A stretch of 64,000 bases of DNA from Betaproteobacteria bacterium (GCA_018971415.1 JAGXAW010000001.1:1-64000); one strand, 5' to 3'; shown: positions 1 to 7,731, counted from the first letter of the stretch. Program-made: numbers and translations. The notes: a model not told the origin generated them from the sequence alone.

Positions 1-1569
1 AGGTTTAGATTTAATTACAGCTTCTCTGATGTAAGAATAATAGTCAGGATACTTGCTATAGTTTTTAGGATCACGCTCCTTCAATAGAGAAAGTAAAACG
101 TCTCCAAAACTTTTTGTTTCTGTATGTAATCTTTCCATTAACGGTTGTTGAATACTAATTTCAACACCCTCAGGTTGATAACTTGCAATGTGAGTTCCAA
201 ACTCTTCAACGGGAGACAAGAGAGGTAATACAACATCACATAATTCAGCTGTCTCATCTAATTGAGTGACCATTGCGATTTTCAATGGGACGTTATTTAA
301 ATTACCTTTAACGCCTAAGAAAGCGGGTTCGTTATAAACCGGATTAACGCCCATAATAAACAACGCTTTTACATTTTTAGTTGCCAGTTGATTGTTTAAA
401 TTCACCAAACCTTGGTAGCTACCGTTTTCAGGCACCATCTGAGGAAAGGGGTTCGCCGTTGGCGCCATAACAGTTTTACCAACATTTCCTAAGATAATAT
501 TTAACAACTCAATGGCGTATGCGTTTTGATAACCTTGTTGATGCCCTTCGGCTGACAGCCCCGATAAAACCAAGGTTGGAGTTTTTTCCCACATCATGGC
601 AACCAAATGCCCTATTGCATCTGGATTAATTCCCGTCATTTCGCCAACGGTATATTTATCATAGGGCTTAAGAGCTTCGATTAATTCAGCTGGAAGCACC
701 TTGTCATACTCTGGGTGTTGCACTAAGGCATTAGCGAGACCCAAGGCAAATATTCCTTCCGTACCAGGCTTAATTGGATACCAACGATCAGCATTACCCC
801 CAGTTAAAGTCATACGTGGCTCGATTTGTACTAACGTTCCCCGCGGAGCCTTTCTAAATTGTGCATATTGAGTGGCCATAAACACTGGGGAAACACCAGA
901 ACCTAGAAAGTCGTTGCCAAAAGACAGAATGAGTTTGGCATCCTTCACTTTTTGAACAGGGTTACTAAACCCATAAATGTCTTCCCTAACCTGATCCCCA
1001 ATTTTGGTTGATAAAGGATCGTAGGCGATATGATTTTTAGATCCATAGCTATCTAAAAAATTACTGATCAATACTTTTTGATGGCCACTAACGTTATTGG
1101 TTAAAAAAACAATTTGATCGCCAGTAATTTGACTGTTTTTCCCAAGCCCATCATTGATCACCTTCATCGCCTGCTCCCAGCTTGCAGGCACTAAATGAGA
1201 TCCATCTCTAATCATCGGAGTAGTTAATCTATCTGGGTTATATTGCAACTGGACGCTCGCTTGCCCCAAACCACAGATTTTGCCTTTACTCATTAACGAG
1301 TTAGGGTTGCCTTCCAACTTTAATACTCTACCTTCCCTTACCCTTCCCATCACTCCACAATGGGAAGAACATTGAGTACATGTGGAAGCATAAAAAACAC
1401 TATTACCAGGTATTACAAAATCTTCCGGCTGAACATAAGATTGAACTTTTTCAACACCAGACTCAATAGACGTATTGCCACAACCTGCAAGCGTTGCTGC
1501 TGCCCCACTAATTCCTAAGATTTTTAGAAAATCTCTTCGCTCTATCGTTGGTTTTTTCTCAACTGCCAT
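1..1569 (-). CDS. actB: Molybdopterin-family oxidoreductase, ActB-like subunit of alternative complex III (partial, C-terminus beyond left edge)
   Basis: The frame is open from the ATG at 1569 to the window edge, giving 523 codons with no stop. The N-terminus has a twin-arginine-type signal (ERRDFLKILG) followed by a lipobox-like LAGCG, so export and possibly lipid anchoring are expected. About 50 residues in, the motif CTQCSSHCG and a later KGKICG give four cysteines in the place of the N-terminal iron-sulfur site of the complex iron-sulfur molybdoenzyme family. The rest reads as the large molybdopterin-type domain. It follows a pentaheme cytochrome 48 bp upstream, which matches the actA-actB order of alternative complex III, a quinol:cytochrome c or HiPIP oxidoreductase. 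A polysulfide- or tetrathionate-reductase type catalytic subunit is the alternative. The genes that would decide (NrfD-like actC and others) lie outside the window. Confidence 0.72.
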   Translation of the reverse strand, partial: MAVEKKPTIERRDFLKILGISGAAATLAGCGNTSIESGVEKVQSYVQPEDFVIPGNSVFYASTCTQCSSHCGVMGRVREGRVLKLEGNPNSLMSKGKICGLGQASVQLQYNPDRLTTPMIRDGSHLVPASWEQAMKVINDGLGKNSQITGDQIVFLTNNVSGHQKVLISNFLDSYGSKNHIAYDPLSTKIGDQVREDIYGFSNPVQKVKDAKLILSFGNDFLGSGVSPVFMATQYAQFRKAPRGTLVQIEPRMTLTGGNADRWYPIKPGTEGIFALGLANALVQHPEYDKVLPAELIEALKPYDKYTVGEMTGINPDAIGHLVAMMWEKTPTLVLSGLSAEGHQQGYQNAYAIELLNIILGNVGKTVMAPTANPFPQMVPENGSYQGLVNLNNQLATKNVKALFIMGVNPVYNEPAFLGVKGNLNNVPLKIAMVTQLDETAELCDVVLPLLSPVEEFGTHIASYQPEGVEISIQQPLMERLHTETKSFGDVLLSLLKERDPKNYSKYPDYYSYIREAVIKSKP

Positions 1570-1617
1570 TACTCTCTCCCCTACATGAATAGTTTTTATG
1601 GTCTTTTATCAAGCACC

Positions 1618-2235
1618 TTACTTATGGCACATCCAACAATCATTAGGTCCATTTGTTGTTTTTAAATTAACAGCACTGATTTGATGATCTTTCTTATGAC
1701 AATCGATACACCAACCCATAGAGATTGCCTTAACTCTTCTCGCCGTGGTCATATTGGCTACATCACCATGGCAATAACCACAAACTTCCTTAACCGGTCT
1801 TTTATCTTGAAAATAAAATCTTTGAATGTGTCGCTCATGATTAAAGCGAACAAAGTCAGGTAAATCATGGACTTTTTTCCATGGAACTGAAATATGGTTA
1901 TCCCAATACCAGAACAGTTTTTTAATTCTCGGACGATCCCTAACCTCCGGAATCATTTTGTGACAACCGATACATTTATCCAAACGAGGAATCCCGGAGA
2001 CCGCGCTTCTACGAGCATAGGTATGACAATACATACAATTGATATCCATGACTTTTGCATGAGTAGAATGAGGGAATTCAATTGGCTGCTCAACTTGAGG
2101 CCCAAGAGCATTGTAACCATCTATAGTTTGGGTACCGGGAGCGCCGCCAGGATGAAAGGGCTCAGAATGACTCAACAACGAAAAAGTCAGTAGAAATGCA
2201 CAGCTAAAGAAAAACATTATTTTTCTTATATTCAC
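1618..2235 (-). CDS. actA: Pentaheme cytochrome c, ActA-like subunit of alternative complex III
   Basis: Five CXXCH haem-binding motifs are visible (CMYCH, CIGCH, CGYCH, CIDCH, CWMCH), the number expected for ActA. The N-terminus is a hydrophobic signal or anchor ending near SHSEPFHPGG. I chose the GTG at 2235 rather than an earlier in-frame codon because GAGGAGGAG sits five bases upstream of it. The protein is about 205 residues. ActA proteins pass electrons from the quinol-oxidising module towards periplasmic carriers, and the neighbouring HiPIP and cytochromes c4 are plausible acceptors. It heads the operon that continues into the ActB-like gene. Other multihaem c7/NapC-like roles cannot be excluded without the rest of the operon. 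Confidence 0.75.
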   Translation of the reverse strand: MNIRKIMFFFSCAFLLTFSLLSHSEPFHPGGAPGTQTIDGYNALGPQVEQPIEFPHSTHAKVMDINCMYCHTYARRSAVSGIPRLDKCIGCHKMIPEVRDRPRIKKLFWYWDNHISVPWKKVHDLPDFVRFNHERHIQRFYFQDKRPVKEVCGYCHGDVANMTTARRVKAISMGWCIDCHKKDHQISAVNLKTTNGPNDCWMCHK

Positions 2236-2240
2236 GTCAA

Positions 2241-2250
2241 TCTCCTCCTC
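2241..2250 (-). promoter_or_regulatory. Strong ribosome binding site deciding the actA-like start
   Basis: Read on the minus strand this is GAGGAGGAGA, near-perfect complementarity to the 16S 3' end, five bases before a GTG codon. It supports the GTG start at 2235 and argues against the upstream in-frame codon at 2325, which would add about 30 unneeded residues before the signal peptide. Confidence 0.7.
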
Positions 2251-2466
2251 AAAGATTAGACCCCTGCAAGATAAGTTGTTTTTTTGCAACGCAAAAAATA
2301 TTTCAACCCTAAAAAACTCTTGCAATAATGATAATTTTTATTTATAGTGTAAATATGGCCAATGTTTTTATTTTTTTATAGCTTTTAAAATATATTTCCA
2401 TTGCTAGGCCACTAATTTACTATTTATTTATTACTTTTATTAAAAAATTTTTATATATGTTTTAGG

Positions 2467-2502
2467 AAAAAAAAAGCGGCGTGCACAGCACCCCGCCTTT
2501 TT
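2467..2502 (-). terminator. Rho-independent terminator of the HiPIP gene
   Basis: On the minus strand a GC-rich stem (nine to ten pairs with one G-G mismatch, loop TGT) is followed directly by nine T residues. It begins ten bases after the HiPIP stop codon, so it should separate the HiPIP transcript from the actA-like operon downstream. Confidence 0.8.
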
Positions 2503-2512
2503 AATTGTGATA

Positions 2513-2800
2513 TTAGCCTGCTTTTTGAACGAAACCGTTGCAATAGCAATTTTGGCAAATTTCATCATCTCCTGGATAAAGCTTGCAACCACTCTTATTT
2601 AGGTCAGCTTTAGGCAAGAAATTCATACAAACGCCACAGCGTTTTGCACCGTTAGGTTTGTTTTGGAAATGAAGCGCTGCACGAACTGCTGCATTCTGAT
2701 TAGCAGAGGCAGTTGTTGACAAGCCAACTAGTGGAGCTGCAACTAAAGCGATTGAGCCCATCTTTAAAAGTTGACGACGTGATAATTTAATGTCTTCCAT
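2513..2800 (-). CDS. High-potential iron-sulfur protein (HiPIP) with Tat signal
   Basis: A 95-residue protein with a twin-arginine signal (LSRRQLLKMG, residues 6-15) and an AlaSerAla cleavage region near residue 33. The mature part has the HiPIP pattern: Cys55 and Cys58 (CGVC), Cys72 in GCKLYPG and Cys87 before NGFVQKAG, which together would hold one [4Fe-4S] cluster. HiPIPs are soluble periplasmic one-electron carriers between quinol-oxidising complexes or Fe(II)/sulfur enzymes and terminal oxidases. I chose the ATG at 2800 because GGGGGA lies just upstream and the Tat motif then falls at the expected place. Oddly there are two extra cysteines, 82 and 85. It is monocistronic, with its own promoter and terminator. 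Confidence 0.85.
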   Translation of the reverse strand: MEDIKLSRRQLLKMGSIALVAAPLVGLSTTASANQNAAVRAALHFQNKPNGAKRCGVCMNFLPKADLNKSGCKLYPGDDEICQNCYCNGFVQKAG

Positions 2801-2903
2801 GGATATCCCCCAAACTTGATAATTAATTAAACCAGTTTTCAAACGTTATTTTTCGCGATTTGCTGCGTCAGACCAGTTGTTTGAATAACTGACATGTGTT
2901 TAG

Positions 2904-2930
2904 CGTATATCTAAAAAAAAAGCTTGTCAA
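2904..2930 (-). promoter_or_regulatory. Candidate sigma-70 promoter for the HiPIP gene
   Basis: On the minus strand there is a perfect TTGACA (2930 to 2925). A -10-like TATACG follows at 15 bases spacing, or TACGCT at 17 bases. The leader to the ATG at 2800 would be about 100 bases. The -35 is strong and the -10 assignment is uncertain. Confidence 0.5.
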
Positions 2931-3013
2931 ACGTTTATTAAAACTAAAACTTGATTATTTTAATCTTGTTACAAATTAATACTATTATTAAGATAAATTT
3001 GATGAATAAGTTA

Positions 3014-3042
3014 TTGATCAGTGTTTTTTTTTAGGTTATCCT
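3014..3042 (+). promoter_or_regulatory. Weak candidate promoter for cytochrome c4
   Basis: TTGATC and TATCCT are separated by 17 bases containing a T-rich run, each matching four of six consensus positions. The cytochrome start is about 80 bases downstream. In such AT-rich DNA chance matches are common, so this is only a candidate. Confidence 0.25.
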
Positions 3043-3119
3043 CATGAAAAGTACTGACTTTTAAAAACAATTAAAGTAACGTTTTTCACATATTAATACC
3101 TTTAACATTGGGGGGGTAA

Positions 3120-3863
3120 ATGTACAAATCAATAAAAATAGCTAGCCTGACAATAGCTTTAGTCTCTTCGCTTATTTCCGGTTTTGCTTTCGCTGAAGGT
3201 ATCCCTATGGATGGGAATCCTGAGAATGGAAAACAAATCTTCATGAACGGTAAAGGACCTGTAGTTGCTTGCATGACATGTCATGGACCAACTGGCTGGG
3301 GAACAGAAGCCATGGGTGCTCCAAGACTCGCTAACCTGGGTTACCCTTACATTGTTAAACAATTAACCGATCTTGCAGAAGGTCGCCGTGTTCCTCAAGG
3401 AGCTGGTGCAGTAATGCCTTACTTTGCAAGTCAGTTAACACCGCAAGAGAGAAAAGACATTGCAGCTTATGTAAATACTCTCAATACAACACCGGAACTA
3501 TCCGACCTGAATGAACTCAAAACTAGTGGGCAGCCTGTAGGTGTTAAATACAGAGGTGAAATATTAGTTAAATATGGTGTGAGCGGTAAAGTTTCTGCCT
3601 GCGTTTCCTGTCACGGATACAACGGTCGCGGTGCGCCTCCAGTATTTCCAGTTATTGGTCAGCAAAAATTTACCTACTTGGTAAACCAATTACACAATTG
3701 GAGAGATAGAAGTCGTAATAATGACCCTTATCAAATGATGGAAATTGTTGCTGCCAAACTTACAGATCAAGATATTCTTGACGCAGCTACATATCTTGCC
3801 TCTGCACCAAGAACAACCCAAGGTGGTAGTGATTACACCTCATTTAGCGCGAAAACACAGTAA
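3120..3863 (+). CDS. Dihaem cytochrome c4-type protein
   Basis: The 247-residue protein has a signal peptide ending at AFA-EG (about residue 25) and two class I cytochrome c domains, each with one haem motif: CMTCH at 51-55 and CVSCH at 161-165. This duplicated architecture is the cytochrome c4 family, periplasmic dihaem carriers that feed terminal oxidases. A run of G residues a few bases before the ATG is the ribosome binding site. It is divergent from the HiPIP gene and ends at a strong terminator, so it is probably transcribed alone. It may accept electrons from the complex III-type system at the left edge; this is inference from position. Confidence 0.85.
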   Translation: MYKSIKIASLTIALVSSLISGFAFAEGIPMDGNPENGKQIFMNGKGPVVACMTCHGPTGWGTEAMGAPRLANLGYPYIVKQLTDLAEGRRVPQGAGAVMPYFASQLTPQERKDIAAYVNTLNTTPELSDLNELKTSGQPVGVKYRGEILVKYGVSGKVSACVSCHGYNGRGAPPVFPVIGQQKFTYLVNQLHNWRDRSRNNDPYQMMEIVAAKLTDQDILDAATYLASAPRTTQGGSDYTSFSAKTQ

Positions 3864-3884
3864 TATTGCTGTGATATAAATCTA

Positions 3885-3915
3885 AAACCCGCGCTTTTAG
3901 TGCGGGTTTTTTTTT
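3885..3915 (+). terminator. Rho-independent terminator after cytochrome c4
   Basis: A ten-pair stem AAACCCGCGC / GTGCGGGTTT with loop TTTTA leads into a run of nine T residues. It lies 21 bases after the cytochrome stop and 13 bases before the next start, so the downstream cassette needs its own promoter or read-through. Confidence 0.9.
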
Positions 3916-3928
3916 AAAAGAGACAATA

Positions 3929-4501
3929 ATGGGATTAAATAAATACAGAATTGGTGAGAAAGTACTCTTTGGTGTAATCGGTCTTATTGCCATATTTGCA
4001 ATTGTCAGTTTTGTGGGATTAGAGATTTATAGATCCCATCTCAAACGCCCTATGTATCAAATCAATGACAGTTTTGATTTTACAGAAGCTGGCTTACGGG
4101 GATCTGTTTTGTTCAGGGACAGAGGTTGTACTAGCTGCCATCGTGCTGTTAGAAATGGTACAAATAATGGCGTTGATTTAGACGGCGTTGGCTCCAAAAG
4201 AAACTTTATTTATTTACTTAATTTCTTACATAAACCTGAAGCCACTTATGAATCAAAAACTGTTGATCATGGGCCATTCAAAGAAGCCGCTTATGTCGCC
4301 AACCTTCCTGAAAAAGAGCTCAATGATATGGCAACATTTTTATCAGAGCTAAAGGCCAGACAAGGCGCTGCAGATTCCCCAATGCCAATGCCTGAACGTT
4401 CAGGTTTTGTTGATGAAATGGTGAGTATTTGGGCCCCAAAAAACTGGAAAAATGAACACAAAGATCTTAGAATAGAGGCTGGAGAGCCGCCAGCTAAATA
4501 A
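3929..4501 (+). CDS. Membrane-anchored monohaem cytochrome c, NorC-like
   Basis: The 190-residue protein has one N-terminal membrane helix (about residues 13-33), then a single haem motif CTSCH at 67-71 in the context LFRDRGCTSCH, followed by a NorC/CcoO-like segment (VDLDGVGSKRN) and a helix ending LNDMATFLSEL. The layout, a signal anchor plus one periplasmic haem domain, is that of NorC, the electron-input subunit of cytochrome c nitric oxide reductase. The next gene, however, is a four-helix protein, not a full NorB. The two are probably a pair. About 40 residues after the haem domain are extra and proline-rich. The electron donor and acceptor are unknown. Confidence 0.7.
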   Translation: MGLNKYRIGEKVLFGVIGLIAIFAIVSFVGLEIYRSHLKRPMYQINDSFDFTEAGLRGSVLFRDRGCTSCHRAVRNGTNNGVDLDGVGSKRNFIYLLNFLHKPEATYESKTVDHGPFKEAAYVANLPEKELNDMATFLSELKARQGAADSPMPMPERSGFVDEMVSIWAPKNWKNEHKDLRIEAGEPPAK

Positions 4502-4522
4502 TATAAAAGGAGATACAAAAAA

Positions 4523-5110
4523 ATGAACACCGCTCGTCCTTATCATGCAGAGATTTATAACCCGGTTTATACGCACTACACTTTATTGTTCGTTTATGCA
4601 TGCGTAACCTACGCCATCATTGGCTTTTCTTGGGGCGCTATCATGGGCGGAATACCTGCCCTGCGCAATTTTGTTGATTACGCTCCTCACGGAAAACTAA
4701 TTCTCTTGGCCCATGGACACATCAATTTATTGGGTTGGGTTGAAATGGCTATTTTTGGAGCCATTTATTATTTCATTCCACGTTTGGTTAACCGTCCAAT
4801 ATTTAGCTTGAAGTTAGTCAAGGTTCATTTTTGGGTACACAACGTAGGATTGATGGGTATGGTAATTCTCTTTACCTTAGCTGGTTCAATTGGTGGTTAT
4901 ACGCCAGATGCTCACAGTGAAAAAATGGTGAATCATTTAATGGCAGGGGTTGGTTTCTTTGGAACACTGGTTTTACTTGCCAATATCATTTGGGGTTATA
5001 ACATCTTTAAAACTGGTAAAAAAGGTCCCGATTCTGTGACAGTTAACGAAACCAAAAGTGAGGCTAAACGCTCACCAACTTTCTTAGCTGACACTTTAGT
5101 GAACCCTTAA
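4523..5110 (+). CDS. Four-helix haem-copper-oxidase subunit I-like protein (short NorB/CcoN relative)
   Basis: The 195-residue protein has four predicted membrane helices (about 18-40, 57-85, 98-122, 135-162). The second helix reads APHGKLILLAHGHINLLGW followed by GAIYYFIPRL, which resembles helix II of NorB/CcoN where a haem b histidine sits; His56, His64 and His66 are present, and His102, His106 and His138 lie in later helices. Full subunits have about twelve helices and 450 residues, so the copper/active-site half is absent. AGGAG precedes the ATG, the stop is followed closely by the next gene, and there is no sign of a frameshift, so it looks like a genuine short protein rather than a remnant. 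A haem b membrane electron-transfer protein paired with the NorC-like cytochrome is my inference. Confidence 0.6.
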   Translation: MNTARPYHAEIYNPVYTHYTLLFVYACVTYAIIGFSWGAIMGGIPALRNFVDYAPHGKLILLAHGHINLLGWVEMAIFGAIYYFIPRLVNRPIFSLKLVKVHFWVHNVGLMGMVILFTLAGSIGGYTPDAHSEKMVNHLMAGVGFFGTLVLLANIIWGYNIFKTGKKGPDSVTVNETKSEAKRSPTFLADTLVNP

Positions 5111-5136
5111 AGCGCTGAAAAAGGTTAATTGATTTC

Positions 5137-5646
5137 ATGAACAAATTTGCCATATCACTTACCTCTCTAGCCTGTATATCTCTTCTTTTGGGATGTACCC
5201 CAACTAGTCGATTACAGATCGGTTCTGAAGCACCTAAAATCAGAACAAAAACACTGCAAGACGTTGGTGGAGATATGGCAAAAATCACCACTTATCGACA
5301 ACCCGATAAGCGCATGTACCAGTATTCATTAGATCAAGCCTTAACCAGTGGCAAACCGATCATGTTGGAATTTGCTACTCCTGGACATTGCACCGTTTGC
5401 GATCGCCAGCTGCAAGAAGTTAAAGCTTTATTAGATAAATACCAAGGAAAAGTTATTTTCCTTCATATGGATCAATATGAAAACCCCGATGCTTTTAAAG
5501 CTTATAAGGTGATGGGGGATCCTTGGAATTTTTTCATTGATGGTAAAGGTATTGTTCGTTACCAACAACCAGGACCCATGTTAATGGGTGAAATGGATCA
5601 CGCCATTCAACAGATGCTTCCCCCTACTAATACAGCAAACAATTAG
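5137..5646 (+). CDS. Thioredoxin-fold lipoprotein with CxxC motif
   Basis: The N-terminus is a lipoprotein signal with lipobox LLLGC (Cys20), so the protein should be anchored on the outer face of a membrane. A thioredoxin-like domain follows: strand PIMLEFATPGH, then CTVC at 85-88, then VIFLHMDQYENPDAFKAYKVMGDPWNFFIDGKG. The usual cis-proline site is replaced by GDPWNFF. It is the third gene of the cytochrome/haem-copper-like cassette. Periplasmic thioredoxins near cytochromes usually reduce apocytochrome cysteines or help metal insertion, so a maturation role for its neighbours is plausible. A redox role in sulfur metabolism (SoxW-like) is the alternative. Confidence 0.65.
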   Translation: MNKFAISLTSLACISLLLGCTPTSRLQIGSEAPKIRTKTLQDVGGDMAKITTYRQPDKRMYQYSLDQALTSGKPIMLEFATPGHCTVCDRQLQEVKALLDKYQGKVIFLHMDQYENPDAFKAYKVMGDPWNFFIDGKGIVRYQQPGPMLMGEMDHAIQQMLPPTNTANN

Positions 5647-5647
5647 C

Positions 5648-6103
5648 GTGTCGAAAAGACTTTTCACCTTACAAAAAGACAAGCAGGGTCTTATTTGGGA
5701 TCTCATGCTCTACATTCCAACGGTCGTTGCACTCTTAGGGCTTTCTGCAAGCTTTTGGTATCAACATAATCCTTATTTAAGCTATTTACTGTTGTTTTTA
5801 GGTAGCTTCTTTGCCATAGCAGGAACTAACCGAATTTTAAAAACACGTCTTATGTTCTTATCCAGCTCGCCTATTTCCTTGGAAGTTAGTCCAGCTGGAA
5901 ACTGGGCCAGCGTGAAACTAAAAAGTGGTCAAAGCGTTGAGCTAATCAAACAGGTTAAATTTTTTAAAGACTTGTCAGGTAAAAGTGTCGGTTTGTCGGG
6001 GACAGATGGCTCAGGGCGTTTACAGCAATTTGTCTTTCACAAAGGACAATTTCTTATGGAAAAAGAGTTTGAGGCTTTAGTAAAAATATTTATTAAAAAT
6101 TAA
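5648..6103 (+). CDS. Small membrane protein of unknown function in the cytochrome cassette
   Basis: I start this at the GTG at 5648, one base after the preceding stop, giving about 151 residues. An earlier in-frame start would overlap the thioredoxin gene by 60 bases. Two membrane helices (about residues 19-39 and 44-62) are followed by a soluble domain of about 85 residues that looks like a beta-rich PH- or DUF2244-like fold, containing SVELIKQVKFFKDLSGKSVG. I do not recognise the family. The tight spacing says it is translated with the cassette. Its stop codon overlaps the stop of the convergent gene. Confidence 0.55.
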   Translation: MSKRLFTLQKDKQGLIWDLMLYIPTVVALLGLSASFWYQHNPYLSYLLLFLGSFFAIAGTNRILKTRLMFLSSSPISLEVSPAGNWASVKLKSGQSVELIKQVKFFKDLSGKSVGLSGTDGSGRLQQFVFHKGQFLMEKEFEALVKIFIKN

Positions 6104-6306
6104 TACCGCTTCCCCTTCCTCCTTTTATATACATCCCAGGCCATATAACTTAAAGCCCCTCCTACTAAAATACACATTAGCCCCATTAACGAATATTCTG
6201 TTTGCTCTGACACCATACCGCCAACTAACATGTGTACCGTATAAGCAGAGAGAAAGAGCGAGCTGCAACCCACCACCACATAGACAATAATCTCTTTAAT
6301 ATCCAT
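6100..6306 (-). CDS. Short two-helix membrane protein, unknown
   Basis: About 68 residues from the ATG at 6306, one base after the stop of the upstream membrane-protein gene. An earlier start would overlap that gene needlessly. Two membrane helices are separated by VGGMVSEQTEYS, and the C-terminus is strongly basic (YKRRKGKRY), which places it in the cytoplasm. It is the last gene of the minus-strand set with a cytochrome c4. The function is unknown. Confidence 0.5.
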   Translation of the reverse strand: MDIKEIIVYVVVGCSSLFLSAYTVHMLVGGMVSEQTEYSLMGLMCILVGGALSYMAWDVYKRRKGKRY

Positions 6307-6307
6307 A

Positions 6308-7720
6308 TTATTTTTGGTCACTCTGTTTGACGTGCAAGATGACACCGCCAGGTTGAAGAGAAACTGTTTCGATGCGATCCCCTAACATCGATAAATTCTG
6401 TGTCAAACCTAGATTCTTATTCTCGTTAGGAACAAATACAATATGTGTAATCCCCTTAATCAAAGCTAACTCTTGCTCGGGCTTAGCGGTCACGGGTGGC
6501 AAGGGTAAAACATCACAACGACAGGCAATCATGGTACGGGCAGGCCACTGGCTAGCCACTCGTATTTTAGGAGCGCGAACGCTATTTTCGTCTGATACTT
6601 TCCTGATCAAATCCACGTCGTCAGACAAGGTTTGGATCAGCTGATCTTGATTTGATAAAACGTTACCCTTAGACAAGTAGTACTGATTGCGATCCGTATG
6701 TAAAAAAGTGGTACCAATAATTAAAAGCAATATCCAAAGCCAGCCACGTTGTACGAAAAAACCATACTGCAATAGAGCCTCACGCGGCTTTAGTATCCAG
6801 GGAAAACCCACATTCAAGATGAACATTAACACCATAAAGCCCCAATTGTAATCACTTGAAACAACACCGATAACAAGGGCTAAGGACAAAGATAAAGAAA
6901 GCTGGTTGGTAACAATCACTTTACGCTCTGAGATTAAAAAGAGAACTGCCAATAAAATGGCAATAAGTCCCAGTAACGCCATTTTTAAATTTAAAACCAC
7001 ATCTAATGGATGCCCTAAAAATACACCTGCCGCGGCAGGAAAAGGGTTCAAGCCAAAACTGATTTCACGCCAGCCCCAACGCAGCAATACCCCCATTAAC
7101 AAGGCGATAAATGAACCTACCAGAAAGCTTCGTTGATGAAGTTTTCCTAAGGATGACTCTTTATACCAGCCGTATAACACAGCCAAACCATAGGCAACTC
7201 CCATTGGGTGCAATGAAGTTGCAAAGAGAATCAACAGCAATTGTGCAAAGAAATTGCCCCCAAAAAGTCTCGGGGCGCTACGGTAAGCCCGGTCTAAATA
7301 GGCACCATAGACCATAGTAATAAACAACATCACCCCTGGATTTAATTGGTCAATTTGTTGAATAGTCAGTGGAGCAATCAGTGCCAAACCACAAGCCAGC
7401 AGAGCTGTTTCTTCTTGTTTATTAGCAATATGCCAAAGATAAAGTAAATAAATAGCATGGGCAAAAAGAACAAGGGTCATGACTTTTGCCGCTATAACTT
7501 GTCCTGGCCACAGAAAACCCAAGGGTATCCAAGTTAATACCCGTAAATCAGGTAAACCTAATGTCACCACTGAACTGGCAACTTGATCGCCAATTGACCA
7601 ATCCAGTAATAAGGCTTTTGCAGCTCCCTCGTCTAGGGCTAAGGAGGTATGTCTGAATAGAAAAAATACTGCAATTACCCATAGAGCCAGTAAGAATGTT
7701 CCTTGTAATTTTTGATTCAT
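6308..7720 (-). CDS. Polytopic membrane protein, unknown function
   Basis: The 470-residue protein has about ten hydrophobic helices over the first 350 residues and a soluble C-terminal domain of about 110 residues (from around HTDRNQYYLSKGN). The early sequence LALDEGAAKALLLDW and the loop between the first helices recall large GT-C fold glycosyltransferases and O-antigen-ligase-like proteins, but no diagnostic motif is certain, so I leave the function open. GGAAAAGG precedes the ATG. It lies 11 bases after a cytochrome c4 gene and is followed at once by a small membrane protein, so the three are probably one transcript. Confidence 0.55.
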   Translation of the reverse strand: MNQKLQGTFLLALWVIAVFFLFRHTSLALDEGAAKALLLDWSIGDQVASSVVTLGLPDLRVLTWIPLGFLWPGQVIAAKVMTLVLFAHAIYLLYLWHIANKQEETALLACGLALIAPLTIQQIDQLNPGVMLFITMVYGAYLDRAYRSAPRLFGGNFFAQLLLILFATSLHPMGVAYGLAVLYGWYKESSLGKLHQRSFLVGSFIALLMGVLLRWGWREISFGLNPFPAAAGVFLGHPLDVVLNLKMALLGLIAILLAVLFLISERKVIVTNQLSLSLSLALVIGVVSSDYNWGFMVLMFILNVGFPWILKPREALLQYGFFVQRGWLWILLLIIGTTFLHTDRNQYYLSKGNVLSNQDQLIQTLSDDVDLIRKVSDENSVRAPKIRVASQWPARTMIACRCDVLPLPPVTAKPEQELALIKGITHIVFVPNENKNLGLTQNLSMLGDRIETVSLQPGGVILHVKQSDQK

Positions 7721-7731
7721 GCCTTTTCCAG

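Larger units (their letters stand above)
2801..3119. other. AT-rich divergent intergenic region between HiPIP and cytochrome c4 genes
   Basis: This 319-base gap separates two divergently read electron-carrier genes. It has no plausible coding frame with a ribosome binding site. It holds a clear TTGACA-type promoter for the HiPIP gene and weaker candidates facing the cytochrome gene, several runs of A or T, and at its right end a GGGGGG ribosome binding site for the cytochrome. I see no convincing operator palindrome. Confidence 0.6.

Noticed and set aside
1681-2193. Two plus-strand open frames opposite the pentaheme cytochrome
   Set aside because: They are antisense to a gene with five clear haem motifs, lack a ribosome site, and their composition matches reverse-read coding DNA.
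4523-5110. Possible pseudogene remnant of norB/ccoN
   Set aside because: No remaining oxidase sequence follows, the frame is intact with a good ribosome site, and the next gene begins 26 bases later. I keep it as a short functional protein, with caution.
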